Positions 1 to 6,560 are shown, counted from the first letter of the stretch. The stretch: DNA of 11,480 nt from a bacterium (GCA_002686445.1 NZCO01000001.1:1-11480), one strand, 5' to 3'. Made by a program: numbers and translations. Notes: a model not told the origin generated them from the letters alone.

Positions 1-1
1 G

Positions 2-547
2 CACGAGCGCCCGTCTCCTGAGGAGCTGCACGATTTGCCGAGACACCCGCTGAACGTGGTGGTTGATAATATCCGTAGCCTGGATAATGTCGGGCTTATC
101 TTTCGCCTGTGCGAATTAGCTCGGGTGGAGCATTTGTATCTAACCGGATATACCGGGTATCCCCGTAGAGATGACGATCCACGCGAGGAGGCAATTATTG
201 CTCGCCACGAGCACCGCATCTTAAAGACTGCTGTTTATGCGGTGCCATTCCAGCCGTGGTCGTATGTTGAAGATCCAGTTGCCTTAGTGCAGCTCCAGAA
301 GGAAGAAGGGCACCAGATAGTTGCGTTGGAGCAAACAGACACCAGTGTGTCGTATCATCAGGCCAATTATGAGGCCCCAGTAACCCTTGTCGTCGGTCAC
401 GAGCGGGAGGGCGTGCGGCAAGAGTTGATAGATATTGCCGATCTTACTATCGAAATTCCCGTTTATGGCCTTGGTAATTCTCACAATGTGGCGACTGCCA
501 CAGGCATCGTCTTGTACCGTATCTTGGACAAGATAGGCCGAATTTGA
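2..547 (+). CDS. TrmH/SpoU-family RNA 2'-O-methyltransferase, 5' end outside window
   Basis: This is the C-terminal 181 residues of a SPOUT (SpoU/TrmH) methyltransferase, a family that transfers a methyl group from SAM to a ribose 2'-OH of tRNA or rRNA. The frame stays open to the left edge, and residues before the possible TTG at 35 (HERPSPEELHDLPRHPL) look like normal coding sequence, so the start lies outside the window. Counting from base 2, motif 1 is NIRSLDNVG (residues 23-31), motif 2 is the VVGHEREGV region (about 129-137), and motif 3 is NSHNVATATGI (159-169). Motif 3 is the knot loop that holds SAM, and His replaces the commoner Leu of SLNVS-type motifs. The target RNA cannot be deduced. 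The stop TGA shows that TGA is not recoded here. Family assignment is confident; substrate is unknown. Confidence 0.9.
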   Translation, partial: HERPSPEELHDLPRHPLNVVVDNIRSLDNVGLIFRLCELARVEHLYLTGYTGYPRRDDDPREEAIIARHEHRILKTAVYAVPFQPWSYVEDPVALVQLQKEEGHQIVALEQTDTSVSYHQANYEAPVTLVVGHEREGVRQELIDIADLTIEIPVYGLGNSHNVATATGIVLYRILDKIGRI

Positions 548-599
548 TACAACGGTAGGGTTCTAAAGGCTTGTATCAGTTCAATTAGAAGCAAACAAA

Positions 600-704
600 C
601 AAAGGGCTCCCAAAAATCAGGAGCCCCAGTGAGCGAGGGGAGGCCGGCTTTACGCCCAGGCCGAGCCGAGCGAGCGCCAGGGTCTGGTTTTTGGGATAAA
701 GGAG
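600..704 (+). other. Strongly structured non-coding stretch with mutually exclusive hairpins
   Basis: This stretch lies between the methyltransferase stop and tRNA-Arg. A local hairpin pairs 604-610 with 620-626 (GGGCTCC/GGAGCCC). The segment 609-620 (CCCAAAAATCAG) can instead pair over its full length with 684-695 (CTGGTTTTTGGG) through 12 consecutive pairs including one G-U, extendable at both ends (608-696 and 621-683). The two pairings share bases 609, 610 and 620, so they compete. Inside the long stem, 642-648 pairs with 654-662 (GGCC and GGC arms with a CA bulge). A Shine-Dalgarno-like AAAGGAG (698-704) follows, but no ATG lies close behind it. On the minus strand the local hairpin is followed by TTTGTTTG, so it could also end antisense transcription. 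It could be a cis-regulatory RNA, a small RNA or a terminator region; I recognise no known family. Confidence 0.35.
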
Positions 705-734
705 AAATTCCGAAGCGATTAGTCGACGTCGGGC

Positions 735-762
735 TTGCCCGGCATCACAATGAGCGTAGGTA
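735..762 (+). promoter_or_regulatory. Weak promoter candidate for tRNA-Arg
   Basis: TTGCCC (735-740) and TAGGTA (757-762) are separated by 16 bases and would place the transcript start near 769, a few bases before the mature tRNA 5' end at 774. Both boxes are poor matches to consensus, so this is only a suggestion. If right, tRNA-Arg and the CFA synthase gene would share this promoter. Confidence 0.25.
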
Positions 763-773
763 ATTTCGACGTA

Positions 774-847
774 GCACCCGTAGCTCAGCGGATTAGAGCG
801 TCTGGCTTCGGACCAGAAGGCCGCAGGTTCGAATCCTGCCGGGTGTA
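774..847 (+). tRNA. tRNA-Arg (anticodon TCG)
   Basis: A complete 74-base cloverleaf can be folded by eye. The acceptor GCACCCG (774-780) pairs with CGGGTGT (840-846), the first pair being G-U. The D stem is 783-786 with 796-799. The anticodon stem is 801-805 with 813-817, enclosing the seven-base loop CTTCGGA with anticodon TCG at 808-810. The T stem is 823-827 with 835-839, with loop TTCGAAT. The discriminator is A847. The next bases are CATATG, so the 3' CCA is not encoded and must be added by CCA-adding enzyme. The anticodon reads CGN arginine codons, principally CGA. The gene sits only three bases upstream of the next start codon. Confidence 0.95.
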
Positions 848-850
848 CAT

Positions 851-2014
851 ATGAGCTTAGTGAGTAAGATACAATCCGCCTGGAATGGCCCGGCGTTGTT
901 AGTGCGCGTCAAAGGCAAGGAATATCGCTTGGGCGAGGGTGAGGCTCACACAACTGTCACTATCCATAACCCAGCTGTGTTGCGACGGGCGACTTTGTCG
1001 CCTTCGTTGGCCTTCGGTGAAGCGTATATGGACGGAGATATTGAAGTCGACGGGGAACTACAAGACATGTTGCACGGATTTCATGCTAGCCAGAATATGA
1101 CGGTTGGTTGGACAAAAGCACTGCAACTTGTGCATAACAAGCTGAAGACTCCAGTCCGTTCAGCAGTCGCGAATGCACAGCATCACTACGACATTGGCAA
1201 CGAGTTCTACGAGATGTGGCTCGATAGCAGCCAAACTTATTCTTGCGCTTACTTCGACACAGGTAATGAAACGCTCGACGAAGCGCAATTAGCTAAGCGT
1301 GATATCATTTGTCGAAAGCTGCGGCTCGAGCCCGGACAAACGTTGGTGGACATTGGTTGTGGCTGGGGCGGACTGATACTACACGCGGCTAAACACTACG
1401 GTGTTACCGCAACTGGCATCACTCCGGCTAAAGAACAGGCGGCCTACGTGCTAGCCGAAGCCAAGCGTCAGGGACTGTTGGACAAGATTAATGTGATTAA
1501 TGATGACTGGCGATCACTCTCTGGCACCTACGATCGAGTGGTAAGCGTTGGCATGTTCGAACACGTGGGGCAGCGCCATTACATTGAATTTATGAAGAAG
1601 TGGCGATCACTATTGGTGGATGACGGGGTGTCGCTCCTGCACACTATATCGCGAGCCTCTGCCGGTAAACCGCAGGATCCGTGGATTCGTAAGTACATCT
1701 TTCCCGGAGGATATTTACCTATGCTGGAGCAAGTAGTGTCAGTCGGGCGCATGGCCGGGTTACGTGACTATCGGGTTGAGAACTGGCGTCCGCACTATGC
1801 TAAGACGTTGCAGCAGTGGTCACGGGGCTTTCTTGAGCATCGTGAGGAAGTCGTCGATATGTTTGACGAGCGGTTTGCTCGAATGTGGTGGCTATATTTG
1901 CAGTCCTCGGAGGCAGGATTTCGCTGGGGTGGGCTGGGCTTACTGCAATTAGAGTTCTATGGGCCGCAAGCACAGATTCCACTTAGCCGGTCTCTTACGG
2001 AATCAAAACTCTAA
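851..2014 (+). CDS. cfa: Cyclopropane-fatty-acyl-phospholipid synthase
   Basis: This SAM-dependent enzyme adds a methylene bridge to unsaturated acyl chains of membrane phospholipids and acts at the cytoplasmic membrane face. The 387-residue length is usual for the family. An N-terminal domain (about 1-100, with GEAYMDGDIEVDG at 56-68) precedes the AQHHYDIGNEFY signature (109-120) and the methyltransferase domain with SAM motif VDIGCGWGG (166-174). The residues that form the active site and bicarbonate site in the E. coli enzyme appear conserved: Cys132 (YSCAYF), Glu237 (MFEH), His264 and Ile266 (LLHTIS), and Tyr316 (PHYAKT). The ATG at 851 is chosen because homologous sequence begins at once. 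No ribosome binding site fits, since the tRNA ends at 847, so translation is probably leaderless after tRNA 3' processing, or it uses tRNA sequence. The enzyme is unexpected in a reduced Patescibacteria-like genome, which usually lacks fatty-acid synthesis. Confidence 0.93.
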   Translation: MSLVSKIQSAWNGPALLVRVKGKEYRLGEGEAHTTVTIHNPAVLRRATLSPSLAFGEAYMDGDIEVDGELQDMLHGFHASQNMTVGWTKALQLVHNKLKTPVRSAVANAQHHYDIGNEFYEMWLDSSQTYSCAYFDTGNETLDEAQLAKRDIICRKLRLEPGQTLVDIGCGWGGLILHAAKHYGVTATGITPAKEQAAYVLAEAKRQGLLDKINVINDDWRSLSGTYDRVVSVGMFEHVGQRHYIEFMKKWRSLLVDDGVSLLHTISRASAGKPQDPWIRKYIFPGGYLPMLEQVVSVGRMAGLRDYRVENWRPHYAKTLQQWSRGFLEHREEVVDMFDERFARMWWLYLQSSEAGFRWGGLGLLQLEFYGPQAQIPLSRSLTESKL

Positions 2015-2016
2015 GA

Positions 2017-2050
2017 CAGCGCAGCGCATTCGCTATGGCAGGCGCCGCTG
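2017..2050 (+). other. GC-rich hairpin after cfa, without U-tract
   Basis: CAGCG (2017-2021) pairs with CGCTG (2046-2050), and GCGC (2024-2027) pairs with GCGC (2042-2045), with a two-base CA bulge and a 14-base loop. It begins two bases after the cfa stop. No run of T follows, so it is not a standard intrinsic terminator; it could protect the mRNA 3' end or help Rho-dependent ending. Confidence 0.3.
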
Positions 2051-2061
2051 AGCTATTAGTA

Positions 2062-2089
2062 TTGACAATGGGTCAATAACTAGTACTAT
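2062..2089 (+). promoter_or_regulatory. Candidate sigma70-type promoter
   Basis: A perfect TTGACA (2062-2067) lies 16 bases before TACTAT (2084-2089), predicting a transcript start near 2096. The -35 box is also the left arm of an inverted repeat, TATTGAC (2060-2066) with GTCAATA (2072-2078), which could be an operator or a hairpin. Transcription would run through the gene-poor stretch towards the terminator at 2532-2558 and recG. Confidence 0.45.
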
Positions 2090-2095
2090 TCTTTT

Positions 2096-2558
2096 GCCGG
2101 AACTCTTCATGTAATGTACGCAGCCAGTGGCTTACGAATTCGGCTGGTAATCCAAATGGGTGCACTGGCATGGGGAGTTCCGGAACATCAACAATAGAAA
2201 GGACGCGGCAGAGAGTGGGAAGTGGTGAGACTCTTTGGGAAGAGGTCTCCCGCTTCCGCTCTCGTACCGTTCCCTTATGACAGTTCTTTCAACGAAACCA
2301 GACGGGGCACCAATGTGCGGCCTTATTTGGCCAAGATCGCCCCATGGGGCGCCCTTGCTCACGCACCGCTCCACACTCCACCTCGTTGGTGGTAGTCACC
2401 TCGGACTGTATTGCCCGAGCTGACGCGCCAACGAACGTGACGGATCTAACCATGGAAGCTATTCTCGAGACCTCGAAATATATCGACGTCTTAAGCAGGA
2501 GGCCTTGGGAATGACCATGTGAACAGATAACAAGACTTACCTTATGTAAGTCTTTTTT
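2096..2558 (+). ncRNA. Candidate structured transcript: non-coding RNA or recG leader
   Basis: This fills most of the 573 bases between cfa and recG. I see no convincing protein on the plus strand. A large imperfect hairpin spans 2197-2290: GAAAGGAC (2197-2204) with GTTCTTTC (2283-2290), GAGAG (2211-2215) with CTCTC (2259-2263), GGAAG (2218-2222) with CTTCC (2253-2257), then GAGAC (2227-2231) with GTCTC (2245-2249) and TCTT (2232-2235) with AAGA (2240-2243), closed by TGGG. Just upstream is the perfect palindrome GTTCCGGAAC (2177-2186). Further on, CCACC (2379-2383) can pair with GGTGG (2389-2393), or GGTG with the CACC ending at 2400, a possible switch. It begins after a promoter-like pair and ends at a strong terminator, so it could be a roughly 460-base RNA or an attenuator leader. 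It matches no RNA family I can name; RNase P, tmRNA and SRP signatures are absent. Confidence 0.35.
2532..2558 (+). terminator. Intrinsic terminator upstream of recG
   Basis: A perfect 9-bp stem, AAGACTTAC (2532-2540) with GTAAGTCTT (2546-2554), encloses the loop CTTAT and runs into further T residues (2555-2558), followed by CTTTATT. It ends about 30 bases before the recG ATG. It therefore either closes an upstream non-coding transcript or acts as an attenuator in the recG leader. Confidence 0.8.
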
Positions 2559-2587
2559 CTTTATTACGGACATGGCACGGTGAAGCT

Positions 2588-4642
2588 ATGCCCCTTAAGC
2601 TTTCATCGGCGGTAACCGAGCTGCCGCGCGTTGGCCCGGCTAAGGCCAAATATCTTACGAAACTTGGTATTACGCACGCTCGAGATTTCCTGTATACGTT
2701 CCCGCGTCGTTACAATGACTTTTCAAAGATCACCCCTGTTAATGAGCTTAAAGTGGGTGAGCAAATGACGGTGCAGGGGGTAGTTAAATCGGCCAAGAGT
2801 AACCAGGGGTGGCGAGGCAGGCGGCGCTTATTACGTGTGTATGTTGAGATCGAGGATGATACGGGCGTGCTGAACGTGACCTGGTTTAATTTGAGGTTCT
2901 TGATGCAGCAGCTTGGTACGGGCCGAAATATTGCGGTCGCTGGTACGGTTGAGCAAGATACCCGGAGCAAACAACTGCGCATGCGCTCGCCAGTAATTGA
3001 ATTCCTTGATGGTACCGGCGAGCAAACGCACACTGGCCGCATCACGCCGGTGTATCCAGAAACCTATGGAGTAACCTCGCGTTTCTTGCGCTATCAAGTG
3101 AAGCAAGCGTTGCCATTGTTGCAGCGCTTGCCTGAATATATCCCGGCCGACATTCGAGAGCGCCACGAACTAGTGGGTATTCATGAGGCGATTACCACAA
3201 TGCATTTTCCAGATGATACGGACGCACTTGAGGTTGCCCGACGACGCGTCCGATTCGATGAGCTGTTTTTCTTGCAACTAGCTGCGCTGGTGCGTCGGGC
3301 GCAGCGTGAACAGCGATCCGCACGTCCACTGCCAGTGTTGAATCTCACGCAGTTTAAAAAACAGCTGGACTTTACGTTAACGGCAGCGCAGTTAGAGGTG
3401 ATCGATGAAATAGCTACGGACATTGGTAAGCCCGTACCCATGAATCGCTTGCTTCAGGGAGACGTTGGTTCGGGTAAGAGTGTGGTGGCACTGTTTGCGG
3501 CCCGCACTGCCATGGCTGACGGTCATAAAGTTCTATACCTGGCTCCGACTGAGATATTAGCCCGTCAGCAAGCGAAATTATTTGCAAAAACGCTTGGCGA
3601 GGACTCGGTAGCACTCTTGATCGGCGCGCTGCCGTCGGGCAAAAAACGCGCGCTCAAGGAACGTTTGCGTACCAGTGATCCATTATGCGTAGTCGGTACG
3701 CACGCCGTGCTCCAGGAAGATGTCCAAGTTGCTAACCTGGCGTTGGCTATTGTTGATGAACAGCATCGGTTCGGGGTAGAGCAGCGTCAAGCGCTGCAGG
3801 AAGCCAGTGATGACGACATGGTGCCACATCTCCTGTCCATGACGGCCACGCCTATCCCGCGGACACTAAACTTAACGGTCTACGGAGACCTTGATGTATC
3901 TGTTTTAGATGAGTTACCACCTGGCCGAATGCCAGTTACGACCAGTGTTGTGCCGCCAGGGGAGCGCGATGACGCAGTCGTCCACATTTTAGAAGAACTC
4001 CATGCAGGTCGACAGGGATTTGTCATCGCACCCTTGGTGGAAGAATCGGAGCGACTTGAAGCGAAATCTGCTACTGAGGCATATGGGGAGATGAGAAAAC
4101 TGTTTCCTGACATCGCGATCGGCTTACTGCATGGGCGCATGAGCAGCGAAGAAAAAGCTGGTGTGATTAACAATTTTTCAGCCGGGGCCCTGCAATTACT
4201 CGTATCGACGTCCGTGGTGGAGGTGGGGGTTAATGTACCGAACGCCACTGTCATGATTATTGAAGGTGCAGAGCGTTTCGGACTAGCGCAGCTACATCAG
4301 TTCCGCGGCCGTATCGGACGTGGCGAACACCAGTCATACTGTTATCTGTTTCCCACGAGCGACGAAGCGGTGACAGCGAAGCGCTTACAAGTGCTCGCGA
4401 CGACAACAGATGGCTTTGTGATCGCAGAAGAAGACCTCAAGTTGCGCGGGCCGGGTGAAGTCTATGGTGCCGCGCAGTCAGGGTTTGGTGACCTGCAGGT
4501 GGCATCGCTACTCGACTATCCAACCATTAAGATCGCACGCCAGGAGGCAGTCAAAATCCTGAAGAATGATCCGCAGCTTGATGAGTATCCAATATTGAAG
4601 GCCAAGGTGGAGCAAAAGAATCTACTCACACACTTCGAGTAG
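2588..4642 (+). CDS. recG: ATP-dependent DNA helicase RecG
   Basis: RecG is a monomeric branched-DNA helicase that reverses stalled replication forks and processes Holliday and D-loop structures. The 684-residue protein has the usual full length and order. An N-terminal wedge/OB region includes FPRRYNDF (about 39-46). Walker A GDVGSGKS is at 291-298, motif Ia is APTEILARQQ, the Walker B box DEQH is at 390-393, motif III MTATPIPRTL starts at 418, and motif VI QFRGRIGRG is at 571-579, with Phe and Ile where Leu and Val are commonest. The C-terminal part contains FGLAQLHQF and the DLKLRGPGEVYGAAQSG segment typical of the family. The start at 2588 is preceded by a modest GGTGAAG ribosome site. 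A terminator lies just upstream, so expression needs readthrough, attenuation control or a promoter within about 30 bases. Confidence 0.97.
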   Translation: MPLKLSSAVTELPRVGPAKAKYLTKLGITHARDFLYTFPRRYNDFSKITPVNELKVGEQMTVQGVVKSAKSNQGWRGRRRLLRVYVEIEDDTGVLNVTWFNLRFLMQQLGTGRNIAVAGTVEQDTRSKQLRMRSPVIEFLDGTGEQTHTGRITPVYPETYGVTSRFLRYQVKQALPLLQRLPEYIPADIRERHELVGIHEAITTMHFPDDTDALEVARRRVRFDELFFLQLAALVRRAQREQRSARPLPVLNLTQFKKQLDFTLTAAQLEVIDEIATDIGKPVPMNRLLQGDVGSGKSVVALFAARTAMADGHKVLYLAPTEILARQQAKLFAKTLGEDSVALLIGALPSGKKRALKERLRTSDPLCVVGTHAVLQEDVQVANLALAIVDEQHRFGVEQRQALQEASDDDMVPHLLSMTATPIPRTLNLTVYGDLDVSVLDELPPGRMPVTTSVVPPGERDDAVVHILEELHAGRQGFVIAPLVEESERLEAKSATEAYGEMRKLFPDIAIGLLHGRMSSEEKAGVINNFSAGALQLLVSTSVVEVGVNVPNATVMIIEGAERFGLAQLHQFRGRIGRGEHQSYCYLFPTSDEAVTAKRLQVLATTTDGFVIAEEDLKLRGPGEVYGAAQSGFGDLQVASLLDYPTIKIARQEAVKILKNDPQLDEYPILKAKVEQKNLLTHFE
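4622..4642. repeat. Inverted repeat across the recG stop, upstream of a -10 box
   Basis: CTACTC (4622-4627) and GAGTAG (4637-4642) form perfect 6-bp arms separated by nine bases. The right arm contains the recG TAG stop. The repeat occupies the -35 region of the TATACT box at 4647-4652, so it could be an operator for the flavoprotein gene, or simply a small mRNA-end hairpin. Confidence 0.3.
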
Positions 4643-4646
4643 GGCA

Positions 4647-4652
4647 TATACT
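4647..4652 (+). promoter_or_regulatory. -10 box TATACT of a probably leaderless flavoprotein gene
   Basis: TATACT ends eight bases before the ATG at 4661, predicting a transcript start at about 4659 and a leader of two bases or none. The ten bases TATACTTACT here recur exactly at 7500-7509 in front of the metallopeptidase gene. No Shine-Dalgarno sequence or clear -35 box is present. Confidence 0.4.
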
Positions 4653-4660
4653 TACTTAAC

Positions 4661-5806
4661 ATGCGCGAAATAGAAACGATTATCATTGGTGGTGGGGTGG
4701 CTGGACTTGGCTGCGCTCGAAGCTTAAGCGATGCCGGCAATAATAACTTTCTGGTGGTGACGAAGGATATTGTTGGTAGTATTCCCGAGTCCAAAGACAC
4801 CAACGTCAATTTAGGGGCCTACTACATTCAATCGAGCTATCATAATTTCTTGCCCTATGTTGATATACGTCGACGTATCCGGCTGCATGAAGGGATCTGG
4901 CTCGGTGAAGAGGGTGAGCGCGCTGTTTTCGATCTTCGCAACCTACCGCATGTTTGGGTATACGTTCGCTTTATGCTGTGGCTCCGAAAGTTTCACCGCC
5001 ATCATGAGGAATTGAAGCGCCGAACCGCGACGGAGTCGCTGCGCAGCGCCTTGGAGAAGGATCCGTTCTTACAGCAGTTATATAACCAACCAGGTGCAAA
5101 GTTTGTTCGAGATCACCATTTAGAATACTGGTCACGACACTTCATGAATCAGGTATCGCGAGCACTTGGGTTTGTCGATGTATCAGAGATCACTGGCTTT
5201 ATTTTTTGTCTAGGAATGTTAACGATTGTGTACCCGATGTACGAGTTTGATTATCAGGTAGATAGACTGGTACGACCCTTTAAGAAAAAGATATTGATGG
5301 ATGAAGTTATACGGATCAAGCGGCAAGGCGATCAGTGGCAGGTGACATCTGTTAGCGGGAAATCATTTATGAGCCGCAACTTGGTGGTGGCTACCCCGAC
5401 TGACACTGCCTGTGCACTGCTTAAGATTGAACACGAACGCAATACTGTTGCGCGCGCTTTCTCTGCACACCTGCGCGGTACGGTTAAAGCTAATCTTGAT
5501 GGTGATCGGTACGTGTTTCTATCTCAGAGAAGCGGTGACTTGGCGTTGGCGAGGCAGGATGATGGCACGTTTGTGTTTTATTCACACCGCCGCGACTATG
5601 ATCTGTCGGATTATTTTGATGACTATGAAGTTATCAGTACTCGCGCTTGGGATCCAGCATTTTACTTAGGTTCACACATTCTAGATGAAGACCGCGGGAA
5701 TAATTGTTATGTTGTTGGGGGACACAATATAACCTTTATCGAAAACGCACTTATTTCCGGGCAGTTTGCCGCGCATAAAATTCTCCAACAGGCTTCTTTG
5801 CAATAA
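4661..5806 (+). CDS. FAD/NAD(P)-binding flavoprotein, amine-oxidase/protoporphyrinogen-oxidase-like
   Basis: The 381-residue protein starts with a Rossmann dinucleotide-binding loop, GGGVAGLG (residues 10-17), in the expected beta-alpha-beta setting. It ends with a segment (NCYVVGGHNITFIENALISGQFAA) like the C-terminal FAD-binding stretch of flavin amine oxidases, phytoene desaturases and protoporphyrinogen oxidases, although the usual Gly-Asp is here Gly-Gly-His. The middle (about 60-210) is rich in Trp, His and Arg and is probably the substrate domain. No signal peptide is visible. The substrate is unknown. The next gene, a CarS-like lipid enzyme, begins 38 bases downstream on the same strand, and cfa lies upstream beyond recG, so a lipid or isoprenoid substrate is a reasonable inference only. 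The ATG at 4661 lacks a Shine-Dalgarno sequence and follows a TATACT box at near-leaderless distance. Confidence 0.75.
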   Translation: MREIETIIIGGGVAGLGCARSLSDAGNNNFLVVTKDIVGSIPESKDTNVNLGAYYIQSSYHNFLPYVDIRRRIRLHEGIWLGEEGERAVFDLRNLPHVWVYVRFMLWLRKFHRHHEELKRRTATESLRSALEKDPFLQQLYNQPGAKFVRDHHLEYWSRHFMNQVSRALGFVDVSEITGFIFCLGMLTIVYPMYEFDYQVDRLVRPFKKKILMDEVIRIKRQGDQWQVTSVSGKSFMSRNLVVATPTDTACALLKIEHERNTVARAFSAHLRGTVKANLDGDRYVFLSQRSGDLALARQDDGTFVFYSHRRDYDLSDYFDDYEVISTRAWDPAFYLGSHILDEDRGNNCYVVGGHNITFIENALISGQFAAHKILQQASLQ

Positions 5807-5843
5807 GTGGTTCGTGAGCGATCATGAAGTAAGGTAAGTACAT

Positions 5844-6377
5844 ATGATTCCACTACTAAACACGGCGATCGAATTAACCTGGTTATTTCTGCCAGGCATA
5901 GCGGCTAATCTAGCTCCGGTTTTCGCCACGCATTTTTGGCCCGCCAGATCGCGTCCCATTTGGGAGTCCGGGCTGGGCAAGAATAAGACGTGGCGCGGCA
6001 TTTTAGCTGGGCTAGGGGCTGCTATCCTGGTGGGGGCTGCGCAATTCACAGTCGCAGATTTGCCTCAGGTACTGCTTATTTCTCTGATACCGGCGACAAC
6101 CGCGCAAGCTGCGATTGGCCTGGCACTAGCGCTTGGTGCTGCCGCACTGTTTGGAGATGCGGTCGAGAGCTACATCAAGCGGCGCCGGGGAAAAGAAGCG
6201 GGACACAGTTGGCTACCGTGGGATCAAATAGACTTTGCCATCAGTATGGTGGTGGTCGTAATGTTTGTTACGCCCCTATCACCGATCAAAATTATTATCG
6301 CTATCGCGCTACTTGGTGTTGGTTCGTACATCGCCAGTAGCGTAGGAGTAGTACTGGGATTAAAGAGAACACTGTAG
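5844..6377 (+). CDS. CDP-archaeol synthase-like (CarS/PF01864) integral membrane protein
   Basis: The 177-residue protein is hydrophobic, with four or five predicted membrane segments (about 5-28, 52-70, 74-103, 131-145 and 147-170). It shows the family signatures GLGKNKTWRG (43-52), FGDAVESYIKRR (103-114) and WDQIDF (126-131). The Asp residues in the latter two are the expected metal and CTP ligands. Archaeal CarS couples CTP to digeranylgeranylglyceryl phosphate to make CDP-archaeol. Bacterial homologues are common in Patescibacteria, and their lipid substrate is not established; they may serve as a CdsA-type cytidylyltransferase. An AAGG-containing ribosome site (5831-5838) lies a normal distance before the ATG. 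The flavoprotein gene ends 37 bases upstream, so the two are probably co-transcribed. Confidence 0.85.
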   Translation: MIPLLNTAIELTWLFLPGIAANLAPVFATHFWPARSRPIWESGLGKNKTWRGILAGLGAAILVGAAQFTVADLPQVLLISLIPATTAQAAIGLALALGAAALFGDAVESYIKRRRGKEAGHSWLPWDQIDFAISMVVVVMFVTPLSPIKIIIAIALLGVGSYIASSVGVVLGLKRTL

Positions 6378-6393
6378 CGGAATTTTTGTATTG

Positions 6394-6412
6394 GCTCCGC
6401 GCAACGTGGAGC
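6394..6412 (+). other. Hairpin downstream of the carS-like gene
   Basis: GCTCCGCG (6394-6401) pairs with CGTGGAGC (6405-6412) through eight pairs including one G-U, with a CAA loop. It lies 17 bases after the stop. No T-run follows (AAGGCGG), so it may stabilise the mRNA 3' end rather than terminate by itself. The remaining bases to 6560 are AT-rich, and TATTAT (6492-6497) could be a -10 box for the Lys/Arg gene without a clear -35. Confidence 0.35.
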
Positions 6413-6560
6413 AAGGCGGTGTGCATAACAACATTGCGCATAGAAAAAGTATTTGTTGTAATTAAGTGAACGTAGATTCCTTCGCGAAAAATATTATGCA
6501 TTTAAAGTTTTCTGAGGGGGAAACGAGAATTTGTTTTTGGCATATCAATTTGATTTTGAG

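Noticed and set aside
707..763. Short plus-strand frame after AAAGGAG (ATT start, 18 codons)
   Set aside because: It has only an ATT start, no supporting features, and overlaps the tRNA promoter region.
2191..2400. T-box riboswitch
   Set aside because: The hairpin at 2197-2290 has AGAGAG and GGTGAGA elements in a layout like T-box stem I, but the obligatory AGGGTGGNACCGCG core is absent and the downstream gene is recG, not a tRNA synthetase or amino-acid gene.
2235..2423. 62-residue plus-strand reading frame
   Set aside because: It crosses the long hairpin, has no ribosome site and shows biased, motif-free composition (Pro/Leu/Ser-rich).
2289..2573. 94-residue minus-strand reading frame upstream of recG
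   Set aside because: It reads through the recG upstream terminator, has no ribosome site and its translation lacks protein-like pattern.
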